Below are positions 10,892-22,270 of a stretch of 64,000 nt of DNA, piece after piece. A program made the translations under genes and the position numbers. The stretch comes from Isoetes taiwanensis. Its lineage: Eukaryota; Streptophyta; Lycopodiopsida; Isoetales; Isoetaceae. The number at the start of each line of letters is the position of its first letter. Position 1 is the stretch's first letter. The notes beneath the pieces were generated by a model. It did no database searches and was not told the DNA's origin. It saw only the letters and a program-made list of their open reading frames with translations. The stretch is from the NCBI GenBank assembly GCA_021234155.1, contig JAJEKV010000016.1, positions 17,193,911 through 17,257,910 on the forward strand, in the 5' to 3' direction.

Positions 10892-12239
10892 GCACCTCTT
10901 TCTATGGAATTTTGGAAATGAACGGAACCACATTCGTTATAGGGGATCCGAGGGTGCATCTTCTTCCACCCAAAACCACGTTCATTATTGGTTCGTTGTA
11001 ATGCCTTAAACATAGGCCTACTCGTTACATCCTCTACTCTTACATCCTGACCGTTCATTTAAAAAGAAATATTCTAGTGGATATTCCTCATCCTTCAACC
11101 TGGGAAGGAAAAGGGATTTTCCAGCTCACCCTAATATTTCATATCTATGGGAGCAGAGTCAATGATGCAGTCAATTTGGTGCAAAACAAATGAGAGTGCA
11201 AATTCTTGGTAATATTCTTGTGCCAAATGTGGAGGAATATACATAATAGAAAGCTTGAAACAACAACACACTTGCCATTGATTATCTGCCCAATTGAATA
11301 TCAACAGACATGGAATAAACTGTTCGAAATAATTAGCCAGCAATGAAGTGGATTTGAAATTCAATTTGAAGCCATAATAGAACACATGAAATAAGAAGCG
11401 TCCAACAGACAGACCATCCAAATGTCTCCTTGCGCCAAAGCAGAACCTGCAAGCATATGCAATCACATGGCAAAGCCCTTAAAAAAATTACAAGAGGCTT
11501 CAGGTCGCAGGAACTTCCCTATGGATGAAGTCGGCCTGCCACAGTTTGGAACTGACTTGTTGCAGCAAATAAGATTGCAAAAAGAAAGGAGATGAAGCAT
11601 GGGAATTTGAACCCCACTGAAATTCATCGGTCCCAATATGCTTCTCCTAGCATAATGCAATGCCCCAAAAGGCCCTACATTATGCTAGAGGGTTAATCCC
11701 ATGCACTTCTCAATCAAACATATGAAAATGCAAGTTCTTTTGCATTGTCGTACTTTTCAAAAAAGCTTCACCTAAAACAAGCAACAAAGAAACCACCCAA
11801 TTTCTTCCTTAAAATGGAAAGAACCGTCAAAGCCATTGGGCGGACATAAGCAGATAACATAGGAGGAAAACATGGGCTATAGATACATTAGAAGCAAACA
11901 CATTATATCCTTCAAATCAATATGCTAAAACAACAAACCCTCGATGGCAAAAACGTTGTTGAACATTGCAATGGCAAACCATGCTATGGCAAAAGCGCTG
12001 TAAAAATGTCGGGGCCTCATCAACCACTAACGCCCACCCTCCTGCCTTGCCTGCTGCAAGACCTCGGCAATATTCTTCCCTTCGATTACAACATGTTGGA
12101 GAAACAAAATTCAATGGATCAGACTCGCTTAATAATGGAAATGAATAATCAACATACAGAAAGGGGACGCACCACCATGTTAGAAATCATCTTGTAACTT
12201 CCATAAATGAAGGACCCACTAAACCTAACAACACTTCCT
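10892..12239 (-). other. Upstream of the pseudogene; one exon-like open frame, otherwise nothing clear
   Basis: An open frame at 11131-11466 (-) follows a tgcag acceptor and in one frame reads VLLWRKETFGWSV, faintly like the start of a reticulon domain, but the similarity is too weak to call. It is conserved in segment B (35809-36144). Short overlapping frames at 11917-12197 occur in both segments with changed ends and are not believed. Confidence 0.25.
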
Positions 12240-12960
12240 CTAAATTGTGAATTTGTTAATATTCTCTAGCATAACTATATTGCTTGAGACAAACTGCAAA
12301 TCAAAACTAAACTTCAACATGCAGTGGATGTAAAGCATATGAGTGCTTTGTAATTTCAACTTGTCTTGAATACAAAACATGTCTTGTAATCTTTTCGTCA
12401 TGCCCGTCTCCTCGAGGCACTCATTGTGTCCTTTTCTTCCAAGAGGTTTGGTGAAGACGTTAGCTGTCATGAAATGAGCTTTCAATGCTTGATCATGATT
12501 TTTCCTTCCTCCACCTTTTCTCTAGAAAAGTGATATTGAATCCAAATATGCTTTGCCTTAGTGAAGTTGTTGGGGTTTTTAACCAAGCACATAACTGCTT
12601 TGTTATCATTAAAGATCATGTAGGTCTTTTCTACTCTGCTCCTATCTTCTTCAACGCCCTAACCAGATGGCTTCTTTTGAAGCTGCACATATGGCCATAT
12701 ACTCTGATTCCATTGTGCTTACAGAAGTACTTAGTTTTCTGCCTTTTACTTGATGAATTGACTACTTCCCCTTGCAGTTTAAAACAGAAGCCATTTCTCA
12801 TTTTTCTATGCTCCAATTCCCTTGCATATTCGCATTAATATAGTCCTCCAAGGGTAGAAGACGATTATCTTTGGTCTAACAGATGCCAAAACATGTGGTA
12901 TATATTTCATATACCTGAGAATGTGCTTCATGACCAATGTAAAAAACTGGCGTTTTCTAT
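12240..12960 (-). pseudogene. copia RNase H remnant
   Basis: On the minus strand, allowing frame changes, the order is NSSSKRQKTK, TMESEYMAICAASKEAIW, then TIFNDNKAVMCLVKNPNNFT and KAKHIWIQYHF, then ANVFTKPLGRKGH near 12430. This is the C-terminal RNase H of a third copia family, different from the two above. At least three frame breaks are needed to read it. Segment B has the same remnant at 36924-37645. Confidence 0.82.
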
Positions 12961-13590
12961 ATGTCGACTCACTATCATCACACTTTCTGCTGGCCGGCTG
13001 TAGACCATGACATGCATGAGGACTCCCACGATGCTTCGATACGAAAGATTCTGTATTGTATCTTGGAGACTAACATCTTGTTGAGATTATGGCAACTTGG
13101 TAACAACAGAGATGCTCAGTGGTTTGAAATGAGTCATATTACATCTTCTTTGCAGAAAATCAGTGGATTTAGACTTATGCAGAAGGATAGTGCTATCATT
13201 TTGATTTTAAATCATTTGCATCGCTAAGAATATATGAGATATCCCAAATTTATCATGTTTTAATGAAATAAAAATTCATGCAAAGCAACTCTCTACAAAT
13301 GGCTCACAAGGCTCCCTAAGGCAATATAGATCAGTTTCTCCCCAACCTGTAGCCAAGTTAAAAGAGACTCAGGGGGCATATAGTTTACTGCAAGATCAGT
13401 AAGGCAATAGCCCAAGACATCACTATGGGGACACCAATCTGCAAATCAAGTATATATGCCGATCAGATTAAGTACATCTAAACTTCTACGGAAACCCGCA
13501 TATCTCATGGTCTTGATTTAATCCCTGATTGATTATGCATTTGTTATAATAGAAATAAAAGAGGGATGGTCATTGAAACAATATGATAAT
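12961..13590. other. Tail of segment A, no gene seen
   Basis: A copia-like fragment may continue on the minus strand (ACNEVNRPA-type traces are not secure), and the rest is AT-rich. An 88-codon open frame at 12961-13227 (+) is broken in segment B and is not called. Confidence 0.4.
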
Positions 13591-13595
13591 CCCAT

Positions 13596-13677
13596 CGATC
13601 CGAGACATCGGATCGTCATTCTAGAATGGGACGAGCATGCATGTTTTGCATGCATGCGGGCGGCGCATGCCCATTCT
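13596..13677. repeat. Nested inverted repeats at the duplication edge, with RY-like CATGCATG words
   Basis: Six bases after the end of the duplicated segment there is a perfect hairpin, CGATCCGA, 4-base loop, TCGGATCG (13596-13615). Next comes a second foldback: agaatggg (13623-13630) pairs with cccattct (13670-13677), and inside it GCATGCATG (13635-13643) faces GCATGCATGC (13648-13657), with a further GCATGC at 13665-13670. CATGCA is the core of the plant RY seed-promoter element, but a chance structural role at the breakpoint is equally possible. Confidence 0.6.
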
Positions 13678-13969
13678 GGTTGGGAGTTCGCTATTTTAGG
13701 CGTGTTTCTGCATCGACTCCTCATCGGCGCTTCCTCTTCTCTCAGCAGTACCTATTTCTCTTTGAACCCACCCTCCCCCCCTTCTTTGTTTATTATATTT
13801 GTCGGCGTGGCATGCGCGTAATCAACCCCTCCACTCGGGAGGTTTGTTTTGTTTTGTTTTGTGGTGTTGGTGATGTGCGGTGCAGGGTTGGCGGCACATT
13901 TGTTTCGACTTCTCCATTCGTGGGTTTTGGGAGCGATTTCTCTGCCTTGCGTTTGTCTAAGAATGCTTA

Positions 13970-14870
13970 ATAGAAGGGTGCCCTTCAGGATACGAGCAGG
14001 AGATCCAGTGCCTTATGAAAATAGAGGCCATAGAATTATTCCCGATAAGGTTCTCCAAAAGAACTTCCCCCCAAAGCACGAGGGCTTGAAAGTCTGATTT
14101 TTTGCAGCCTAGGCCACCAAGAATTTTAGGACGAAAGGTGAATCCCAATTAATCGAGTGAGTGCCATTCCAAATAAAATTCCTAATGATCTTCTCAAGCT
14201 CATTGTAAATCAATTTGGGAGCTATCAGAGCCGATGAGAAGTAGATGTGAGATGCAGCCAAAACAGAATTTGCAATTAAGCTTCTTCCAGCTAAGGATTC
14301 TAAAGATATTCAATTTTTTCCTAATTCTCTGCAGAATAGGATCCCATAAACCTTTGATATTGGAATTTAAGGACGGAGGCATCCCAAGTAGTTTAGTTGC
14401 TTGCAAAGTATTTATGACATTGATGCCACAAATGGAATTCTGATCAGTGTCTCCAATAATGATGCTTTTATTGAGATTCAGGTAGATCCCAGAGGCAGCA
14501 GAGAATAAATCGACAATGGTAAGGAATTTTGCAATGTTATCAGAGCTGGAATCAAGAAATGCAAATGTATCATCTGCATATTGAGAAATAATGAAGCTGC
14601 CTTTGTTGTCTGGAAGATCAAGGCCTTTGATGGTTCCACATTCTTGATTAAAATCAATTGCCCTGGTAAGCATTTCAGCAGCCACTAGGAAGAGGTAAGG
14701 AGCTAAGGGGCAACCTTGTCTAACCCCCCTGGAGAGTTTGAAGAATTTAGATGGGGAACCATTGATGAGAACAGAGGAGTTAGCCATAGAATTGAGGCCA
14801 AAGATTAAAGAGATGATTTTGCTATTGAAACCAATTCTTTTCAGAGCTAACTCAAGGCCTTTTTTTAATC
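13970..14870 (-). mobile_element. L1-type LINE reverse transcriptase fragment, truncated at both ends
   Basis: The minus strand encodes LALKRIGFNSKIISLIFG, then GVRQGCPLAPYLF (about 14700-14740) and QYADDTFAF (about 14555-14585), the RT finger and catalytic blocks of plant L1 elements. LLGMPP follows, and after a frame break IRNFIWNG near 14180 and NNSMASIFIRHWI near 14030. The catalytic YADD is intact, but the earlier DFxKAYD block is absent, as expected for a 5'-truncated insertion. No poly(A) tail is visible at the left end. Confidence 0.88.
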
Positions 14871-15989
14871 TCAAAAAAACCCTAATGCCTTCGACTTTCC
14901 TTTCCCTTCAACTGGAGGCTCAATAAACTCCTGATAAAACCAGGGCTCACTCTGCAAATCCTTCAACAAACTATCCACCTCTGAAGCTTGGTGCTCTGAA
15001 TTAACTTCTCCGCAACAACCTTCTCGTCCTCAAGCATATTATCGTCCAGAATATTCATCGCAGGCCCAAATCGAAGGAAAAGAAGGATTGATACTTACAG
15101 CATAAGCAAGGGCTAGTCCAAAACAATTGTATATGCATAGAAACACTTGTTTTTGAGTTGAGTATTTCTTATACACATATTTGGAGTCGAGGTCGATGGG
15201 TCATATTGGACTTTTCATAGTAACATGTGGTGTGTAAACTTGAAAGCTACTTGGGGAGGCTACATAGTCACCATAGGTTATTTCGAACCCTTATCCCTTT
15301 TTGACATTTTGAATGAACTTTCTCAACCCTTTGGGGCACTATAGTTTCCGCAATCGGCAATTACCAACTCTTTATGTTGTTGTTGCTCTGCCAACTTCTT
15401 TATGTTGTTGTTGATTCGTTCTTTCAATATCATGGCTCGTCTCCACACTTTTTCTTTCTGTTTTTACGGTCTTAGTAACTTTCTGTTATCCTTTGACTTA
15501 GGTTTCTATTTATGAAACGTTGGCTTGACTTTAAGTTTTTAGAGTTGAGTTAGTGAAGGGGCCGTGCCCAGCTGGCCATGTGGTTTAGACGATGGAGATC
15601 TTTAGGGCTATCATGGATCCCGTTCTTTGGCGTCAGAGGTAGCATTTTATAAGGTCCTCTCAGTTTTTCACGGCGTATACAAGTATTAGGATGTAGTCCA
15701 TAGATCTTGTAGAAACTTTTGGTTTTATGGTTCTTTTGTCTCCGTGGCGAAGGAGGATCGATGTAGGTGATGAAGTCTTAAATGTTCATTTGTTCATTTG
15801 CCGTACTTTTTAATGTTCTTTAAGGTGGCATCTTTATATTGCGTGTCATATCTAACTTGACGTTTTAACTTCTTCCCATCTCCAGTTTCTAAGGCTCGAT
15901 CTCCGTTCTTGCATGACCGCGTTCGTGACCCTGCCTCTTTAGACCTCGACCTCGACCTTGGCTTTTCCTTGTAGTACAAAAATCTCGAC
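14871..15989. other. 1.1 kb, no secure gene
   Basis: Directly upstream of the LINE on the minus strand a frame reads SEVDSLLKDLQSEPWFYQEF then IEPPVEGKGKSKA (about 14885-15005). It looks coding, but I do not recognise it; it may be an exon into which the LINE inserted or LINE ORF1 sequence. From 15060 the sequence is T-rich and stop-rich with nothing recognisable. Confidence 0.35.
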
Positions 15990-16069
15990 TTTGCGCTTGC
16001 CAGCAGATGGACTTCAGGTTTGACTTTGACTCCAATACTGCCATTCTGATGTGACATTCCTAACCGACA

Positions 16070-16545
16070 TGCCCTTAACCAACTGGGCAAAACCGTCTAG
16101 ACTCGCTTCTACCCATTTATCTTGGGTGTTCAAGTCGGGCGAGGGCCCGTACAGGCACATTCAAGGATCGAATACTTTGGGTACGGTCTACCATGGGCCG
16201 TTTTACTAAATTTTGTCTCTCCCACTAGAACTATGCTTCGTCCTCGAACTATGCTATCAAGGCTATACCATGTCTATGTCATACCATGTCACAATGATTA
16301 CCAAGTCTTTGCAAATTACCCATGCATATAGGCACCCATGGAGACTTTCGAACTTCGAGACACCACGATACCAAGCAATAGCGTTCTAATCGACATGCTC
16401 TTAACCAACTAGGCAAAACCGTCTAGACGTTTATGAGTAGTCGCTTCTACCCATTTATGCTGGTGTCTCGGGAATGCCCCACAGGCACATTCAAGGATCG
16501 AATACTCGAGCGGTCTACCATGGGCCCGTTACATCTGACTCTCAG
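16070..16545 (-). repeat. tRNA-derived SINE-like repeat, two related units
   Basis: On the minus strand the second unit has a Pol III A box, GCCTAGTTGGTTAAGAGCA (16396-16414), and about 60 bases on a B box, AAGTTCGAAAGTCTC (16341-16355), the spacing of a tRNA gene. The first unit has the A box GCCCAGTTGGTTAAGGGCA (16070-16088) but no good B box. Both units share upstream words: gtctagacggttttgcc, aatgggtagaagcga, cgatccttgaatgtgcctg and cccatggtagaccg. The period is about 325 bp. No cloverleaf can be closed, so it is a derived repeat, not a tRNA gene. Confidence 0.55.
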
Positions 16546-17910
16546 TTTTGTCGACCTCGACTTCCTTTTTGGTTTTTCTTTCATTCGCATCCAATTGATT
16601 TTCGCCATGATTATTCATTTTATCTATTCTTATGACTATTTCTCTCGTTTATAGGATCTCTCTCTTTCTCCCTCCATCCTCCCCCGTTCCCTTGCCATTG
16701 ACCTCTCTCTAGTTTAATTTAAAGCTTCTTGGCTCCTCCATTTATAAGGTTGACTTTATCTTAACTTACTAGCACGGTTTATCGAGCTTAAGCCCAATCA
16801 TTTGTTTTTCCTTCACCATTAGCATCACATCTTCTATATGAATGTAGTTACACCCCATCCATTAACCATAATCATCTTCGTTGGGGCTATTTTTCGGGGT
16901 TCTAGTATTGATGTCCAAAATTAAAATCTGTAGATCTCGTTTGCTAGTTGATTTTGTGCTCTAGAAGTCCTCTCTGTCAATTTGCTCCACGTAATCTTCA
17001 TTCTTTCTTGAAGTTCCATCTACTTGTCTATATATAGATGTTCGTATTCGTATAGACGAAGTCTTGGTTATACGATAGATTCTCCTTTTGGCATTGTCAA
17101 TTTAATTTGAGTCAATTGTGCCTTGTGCAGGTTGTTTTCTCAATAGATTCTGGCTTTTGCATTTGTCATGCAATTTATCTTAGCCATTTCATTTCTCGAG
17201 CAGAACTATCTTCATTAAAATTGTGCATTTCATTCTATAAGTTTTGTCAAGGTCATTTGTTACGCATCACTATGGGTTTTTACTATTCTACTTGTTTGCA
17301 TTCCCTTTGATCCTTCTCAACTTGCGTCTTCATTGCTACAGCATGATATCCTCGTGACCAGGCTGACATTTCCCATTATTTTCAATTTTTTATTTAGTCT
17401 CGTGCTAGATACCATATTTTATCTGAGGCATTATTATTTTCTCACATTAGATGAATTATGCAATTTGCTAGGTCTTTGTCAATCGTGGCCTTCTCTCGAC
17501 CGTTGAGGTTCTACAACTTCTCCTGCCCTTGACCTCCATCTCCACTATGACCCCACACTCATGGCCCATGACCACGGACCCTGCCTTTTTTAGACTCGGC
17601 CTCAACCCACACCCAGGCCAGTGACTTTTTCTCGCTTACCCTTTCGGCGTACATATCGTCCCTCTCTTTATCAACGTTTATCAATATTCTATATGGTATT
17701 TCTTGAACCTGCCCATCCAATTCGCCTGGAACCCGACCTCGACCTTAGACTTGACTCGATGGACTTCTCATTCGGCTTCGTCTATGCTTGAAATCTGATA
17801 CTGCGATAGGCTATGATTTTTTTTCGCCTTAAACCTCCTCTATTTTCCTTTGGCATGATAGAACAAAGCATGGCATTGTTTTTTGGATGTCGTTGATATT
17901 TTGTTGCAGG
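16546..17910. other. 1.4 kb, no gene seen
   Basis: Pyrimidine-rich + strand with runs such as ctctctctttctccctcc and several CCTCGACCTCGACC-like words. Short open frames only. Confidence 0.5.
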
Positions 17911-18154
17911 ATTCTTGGCTCGCCTATGCTCCTTCGCATGTCCGGTCTACTCTCCTCGGTGCAACGTCTTATTCACTCAGGCTAGTTTTTCCACATTGAC
18001 CCTCCTTCCGGTGTCCTCTTTGTCGTGCGAGATTCTTGGCTCGCCTACGCTCCTTCGCATGTCCGGTCTACTCTCCTCGGTTTACAGCGTCTTATTCACT
18101 CGGGGCTAGTTTTTCCACATTGACCCTCCTTCCAAATGGTCCTCTTTGTCGTGC
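17911..18154. repeat. 121-bp tandem repeat, two units
   Basis: The unit beginning attcttggctcgcctaygct occurs at 17911 and again at 18032, period 121 bp. The units are highly similar. The second is followed by cctctttgtcgtgcttctcc, which also ends the first unit in modified form. No coding role is evident. Confidence 0.9.
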
Positions 18155-19611
18155 TTCTCCCAATGCAGCTTTCGGTCCATTCTATTCTCTTTTGGTGGCA
18201 TCAATGTCTTTACGCCATTGGACTATATCTAGCCTCTTAGGTCTATGTTGAGAGCACTAGATCTTCAAGGAGGCGAGTTCTCTTCTTTTATTAGGTGTTT
18301 TGGTGTCATTATATTGTGAGTCCAAAAGTACAAAGGATCCCTCATGGATCTGAATCATGTCTGCAGCTATAGTACTCATACGGCTCTCTCAACCTCTTCT
18401 TCTATCCAACTAATACTACAGTATGAACATCTTCTTAGCTAAATAGAATACTACAGGAGTTAAATCCGCATTTTCCACAAGTTGTAGACAAATCTTGAAT
18501 GCTTCAAAAACCTCTTGCAAATTTAGAAATGAAGAGAAAAGAGACAAAGGGTAACCTGAACAATCTCCTGCACTGCTCAGAGAAGCTAATATGCTTCGAA
18601 CTATGATCCAATTCTGCAGTTTTGCTACCAAATGTGAGATTGAAAGGAGATGCTGCATTGTCGGGAAGTGCCAGCCGGCCAAGCTACAATAGGCTAGACA
18701 CACAACCCAGCCACCAAAACTCCCCTAAAGTTTGGCTCATGATATCTGGTCTTGATATGGAAGCGTCTTCCTGGACACCATCAGCTCCCTAGCTCGGCAA
18801 TATCAAACAATCTGACATCCCGTTTTAAAACTGTAAAATTGTGACCAAGAACTTACACTGGCTCTTTCCAAGAAAACATCCCTAAATCTTCCCGCTAGCA
18901 AGAAAGAGCAAGAGGAGGGGAAGAAAACCATCTGATCAGAGGATCCATCTAAAAAGACTGCCTAAGAAGACCCGAAACTGCTTTCTTTCTAATTCCTGCT
19001 TAAATCTGCTTCACCTTATAGGCTCCACGCCCTTTCAGTGTGATTTGCTTAAACAAAATCATCATTCTTGTTAAAAGACTGAGAGCAAAAGGCCACGTTA
19101 GTGGCTTACCAACACAAACCAGAAAGACCGCCTTGAAGCTGCTTCTGAATCAAAATCTGCAAATTCTTTCAAGAAAGAAACCCCATGGCCATTGGCAAAC
19201 CCCACTAGCATCAGATTAGGGATTCGGGTCTGCAAGGATGGCTGTAGCAGTGCCGGTCAGAGGAGAAAGAGGGCGGCCTCCTCCCCCTGTTGCCGCCCTA
19301 GCTGCAGGCGCAGGCGCTCCGCCAAGAACCTAACGGCATCGTCCTTTCGATCCTCACCATGAGAATGCCAATCGATCTACACTGTAGATTGCGATTCTCG
19401 TGAGAGGGCGAGAGATATATATTCGGTCTTTTCGTCTTTCTTCTCATTCAGCATTCTTCTCATAGCAATATAGTAGCATTGTGCAGACCCTCATCCAGCC
19501 CTTCTTTTTTCCTCTCTTTCGTGAACCATCGACTCAAGTGTCATCTATGTTAAGAAATTTCATAATGTTTCTCTTTTTTAAGCAAGTTATTGTTAATTAT
19601 ATGCGCCTGGA
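18155..19611. other. 1.45 kb, possible exon traces, no secure gene
   Basis: A 95-codon minus-strand frame (18416-18703) reads HLLSISHLVAKLQNWI and EVFEAFKICLQLVENADL; it could be a real exon but I cannot identify it. A GC-rich patch at 19230-19345 (ggcggcctcctccccctgtt) resembles a 5' exon or UTR on the minus strand. Confidence 0.3.
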
Positions 19612-19960
19612 ACGCGTGACAAGCCCCTCCTTGTTATAGAGATTTTTTGTCGCGTAGCACGTATAACCAACCCTCTGGAGGTTTTCTTTTCAAGTTCTCT
19701 CAAGTTCTTTTCAAAGTTATATTCATTTTTTGTTTGCGTGGCACGTGTGACCAGCCCCTCCTTGTTATAGAGGTTTATTGTAGCGCGGCACGCATGACCA
19801 GCCCCTATGAAGATTTTTCAAAGTTCTTTTCAAGTTCTTTCAAAGTTATATTCATTCTTTGTTCGCATGGCATGCGTGACCAGCCCCTCCTTGTTATAGA
19901 GGTCTATTGTATCGTGGCTCGCATGACAAGCCCCTCTGGTGGTTTTTCAAGTTCTTTTTC
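19612..19960. repeat. About 130-bp tandem repeat, nearly three units
   Basis: The word agcccctccttgttataga recurs at about 19622, 19753 and 19882. Each is preceded by a CACGTGTGAC/CGCGTGAC-like word and followed by ggttttt and caagttctttcaaagtt. A related half-word (gtggcatgcgcgtaatcaacccctcc) occurs at 13807-13832, so the unit is dispersed too. Confidence 0.85.
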
Positions 19961-20170
19961 TTTATTTTGCTATTTGACGCAACTCATGGGTTCTTGCATT
20001 TGTTCTTTGGTCTTTTCAGGGTGAGGAAAAAGATGTGTGCATTCGGATTTCTTCGTCAGGGACTGGTCATCCGTGTCGGTGTATAGCCCACAGGCAATCC
20101 CTCGAGAGCGTTTCTCATTAGGATTCCTCAAAAACCCGAAAGGGCGGGGTAAATTGGTGTGCGTGTATCG

Positions 20171-21138
20171 GAGTCCTCATCACGAGAATTCTCGATTATT
20201 CTTAGGATAATTTTGATTAGGTATAATTCTGGTTAGACATAATCCTGGTTAGATATAATTTTAGATAATTCTTAGGTTAGGTATAATTCTTAGGTTAAAT
20301 AAGATAATTCTGGATTAATGTAGACATAATTTAGGCATAGATGGGTATAATATCTGTTGCAAGTAATGTAGCATTTTGCAAGCAGGTATAGCAGGTATAT
20401 ATTTTCTTGTTTATTGAAGCTTCTTTTTGGCCTTTTATAGTTCTATTTCTTCTTCCGGAATAGCGAAATTACAAAACCATCCTTTAATTTGGTACTTGAA
20501 GACGATGCCGATGACACTCTTGATGGCGAGGTTCCTAGCAGTTTTGTCACGCCCGAAGAACTTGAGGAAATCTTGGCAGGACTCTGTGATGGAGAAGTCA
20601 GTGAGGATCAAGATGCTCCTCAAGATGATTGTATTCCACTTGACGAAGATATGCTATCTGATGCCCTATCCGGGTGAACATGAACATCCCAAAGGTGCGA
20701 ACAAGTGGGCAAAATGCAGATTCGATGAGTGGAGGAAGGCATTTAATCATGATGTTTAACTGCCCGCTTGAGACGATTTTGATGCATCGGTTGAATGAGC
20801 TGCTGATGAGATTCATGTTGCACGTCTTTTTTTTTATATTATTTGTATTCTGCTATTTAATGTAAAAAACTAATAATATGGTGTTTTACTTGCTGGGTCT
20901 TTATTTGCAGGCAAAGAAGAAAAAACAAGAAGCTTTATCTACTAGCGACGTAAGTTTTAAATATTGTTTATGTAATATTTTTTTCATTGCACATTTTTAT
21001 ATCTTGTTTTTGTTTTAGGTTAAGTTGTTTGTTCCATGGAATTGGTAGAATAGTGAGAAGGGAGAGGGAGAAGTTCAGGAAAAAACAAGGATATCTTTTC
21101 AGATTTTACATGATTCGATTTTAAACACCAGCAGTGAG
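20171..21138 (+). repeat. Tandem duplication of the DUF3504 gene 5' part, unit 1
   Basis: The unit starts gagtcctcatcacgagaatt and matches 21301-22270 with a period of 1130 bp. It carries an AT-rich leader with imperfect repeats of ttaggtataattct (20205-20345), the N-terminal coding exon and a 39-bp second exon. Similarity ends near acatgattcgatttt. Confidence 0.92.
20427..20960 (+). pseudogene. Duplicated N-terminal exons of the DUF3504 gene, broken copy
   Basis: The frame encodes an acidic leader (DADDTLDGEVPSSF, TPEELEEILAGL, EDQDAPQDDCIPLDEDML). One extra base near 20670 then produces a stop, where unit 2 reads on into SGGHERPKGANKWAKCRFDEW. The next frame also carries a stop where unit 2 has HDVYVLLETIL. 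A second exon, AKKKKQEALSTSD, lies between a tttgcag acceptor and a gtaagtt donor (20911-20949). This is a dead duplicate of the exons at 21590-22085. Confidence 0.7.
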
Positions 21139-21300
21139 GTAGCCCAATCATGATGTTATTATCATTTTTTCCTTATATGGGCTAGTTCGATATTGTGCCT
21201 ATGGTTGGCTACCCCACTGACTTCAATATTATAAACCCAATGTATATTGCTACTGTGATAAATGAAAAGCCTATCTGGTGTTTTGGTCTTCGTATATCGC

Positions 21301-22270
21301 GAGTCCTCATCACGAGAATTATCGATTATTCTTAGGATAATTTTGATTAGGTATAATTAATCCTCGTTAGATATGATTCTGGTTAGATATAATTTTAGAT
21401 AATTCTTAGGTTAGGTATAATTCTTAGGTTAAATAAGATAATTCTGGATTAATGTAGATATAATTTAGGCATAGATAGGTATAATGTCCATTGCAAGTAA
21501 TGTAGCATTTTGCAAGCAGGTATAGCAGGAATATATTGTTTGGTTTATTGAAGCTTCCTTTTAAGCCTTTTATAGTTCTCGCTTCTTCCGTCGGGAATAG
21601 CGTAAATTACAAAACGTCCTTTAATTTGGTACTTGAAGGCGATGCCAATGACACTCTTGATGGCGAGGTTCCTAGCAGTTTTGTCACGCCCGAAGAACTT
21701 GAGGAAATCTTGGCAGGACTCTGTGATGGAGAAGTCAGTGAGGATCAAGATGCTCCTCAAGACGATTGTATTCCACTTGACGAAGACATGCTATCTGATG
21801 CTCTATCTGGTGGACACGAACGTCCCAAAGGTGCAAACAAGTGGGCAAAATGCAGATTCGATGAGTGGAGGAAGGCATTTAATCATGACGTTTATGTCCT
21901 GCTTGAGACGATTTTGATGCACCGGTTGAATGAGCTGCTGATGAGATTCATGTTGCACATTATTTTTTTCATATTATTTGTATTCTGCTATTTAATGTGA
22001 AAACTAATAATATGGTGTTTTACTTGCTGGGTCTTTATTTGCAGCCAAAGAAGAAAAAACAAGAAGCTTTATCTACTATAGCGACGTAAGTTTTAAATAT
22101 TGTTTATGTAATATCATTGCACATTTTTATATCTTGTTTTTGTTTTAGGTTAAGTTGTTTGTTCCATGGAATTGGTAGAATAGTGAGAAGGGAGAGGGAG
22201 AGAGTTCAGAAAAAAAACAGGGATATCTTTTGAGATTTTACATGATCCAATTTTTAGGAGCAGTCGTGAG
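21301..22270 (+). repeat. Tandem duplication of the DUF3504 gene 5' part, unit 2
   Basis: Second unit of the 1130-bp-period duplication. Unlike unit 1 its N-terminal frame is open, and it runs directly into the body of the gene at 22250, so it is the copy still attached to the gene. Confidence 0.92.

Larger units (their letters stand above)
1..13590. repeat. Segmental duplication, segment A
   Basis: Position 1 matches 30033 and the match runs colinearly to 13590, which matches 38270. After that the flanks differ at once. The segments are in direct orientation, about 30 kb apart. By eye they are near-identical, with scattered substitutions and small indels. Larger differences are the 5.2-kb LTR element (segment A only), a 103-bp tandem duplication at 6587-6792 (A only) and a deletion of about 70 bp in the copia RNase H (B only). 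The left limit of A lies outside the window. The duplication carries only transposon remnants and one pseudogene. Confidence 0.95.

Noticed and set aside
11131-11466. Reticulon-like exon (LLWR start)
   Set aside because: Only four or five residues resemble the family; the rest does not follow the reticulon pattern.
15540-15660. tRNA-like word gtgcccagctggccatgtgg
   Set aside because: No B box or arm pairing nearby.
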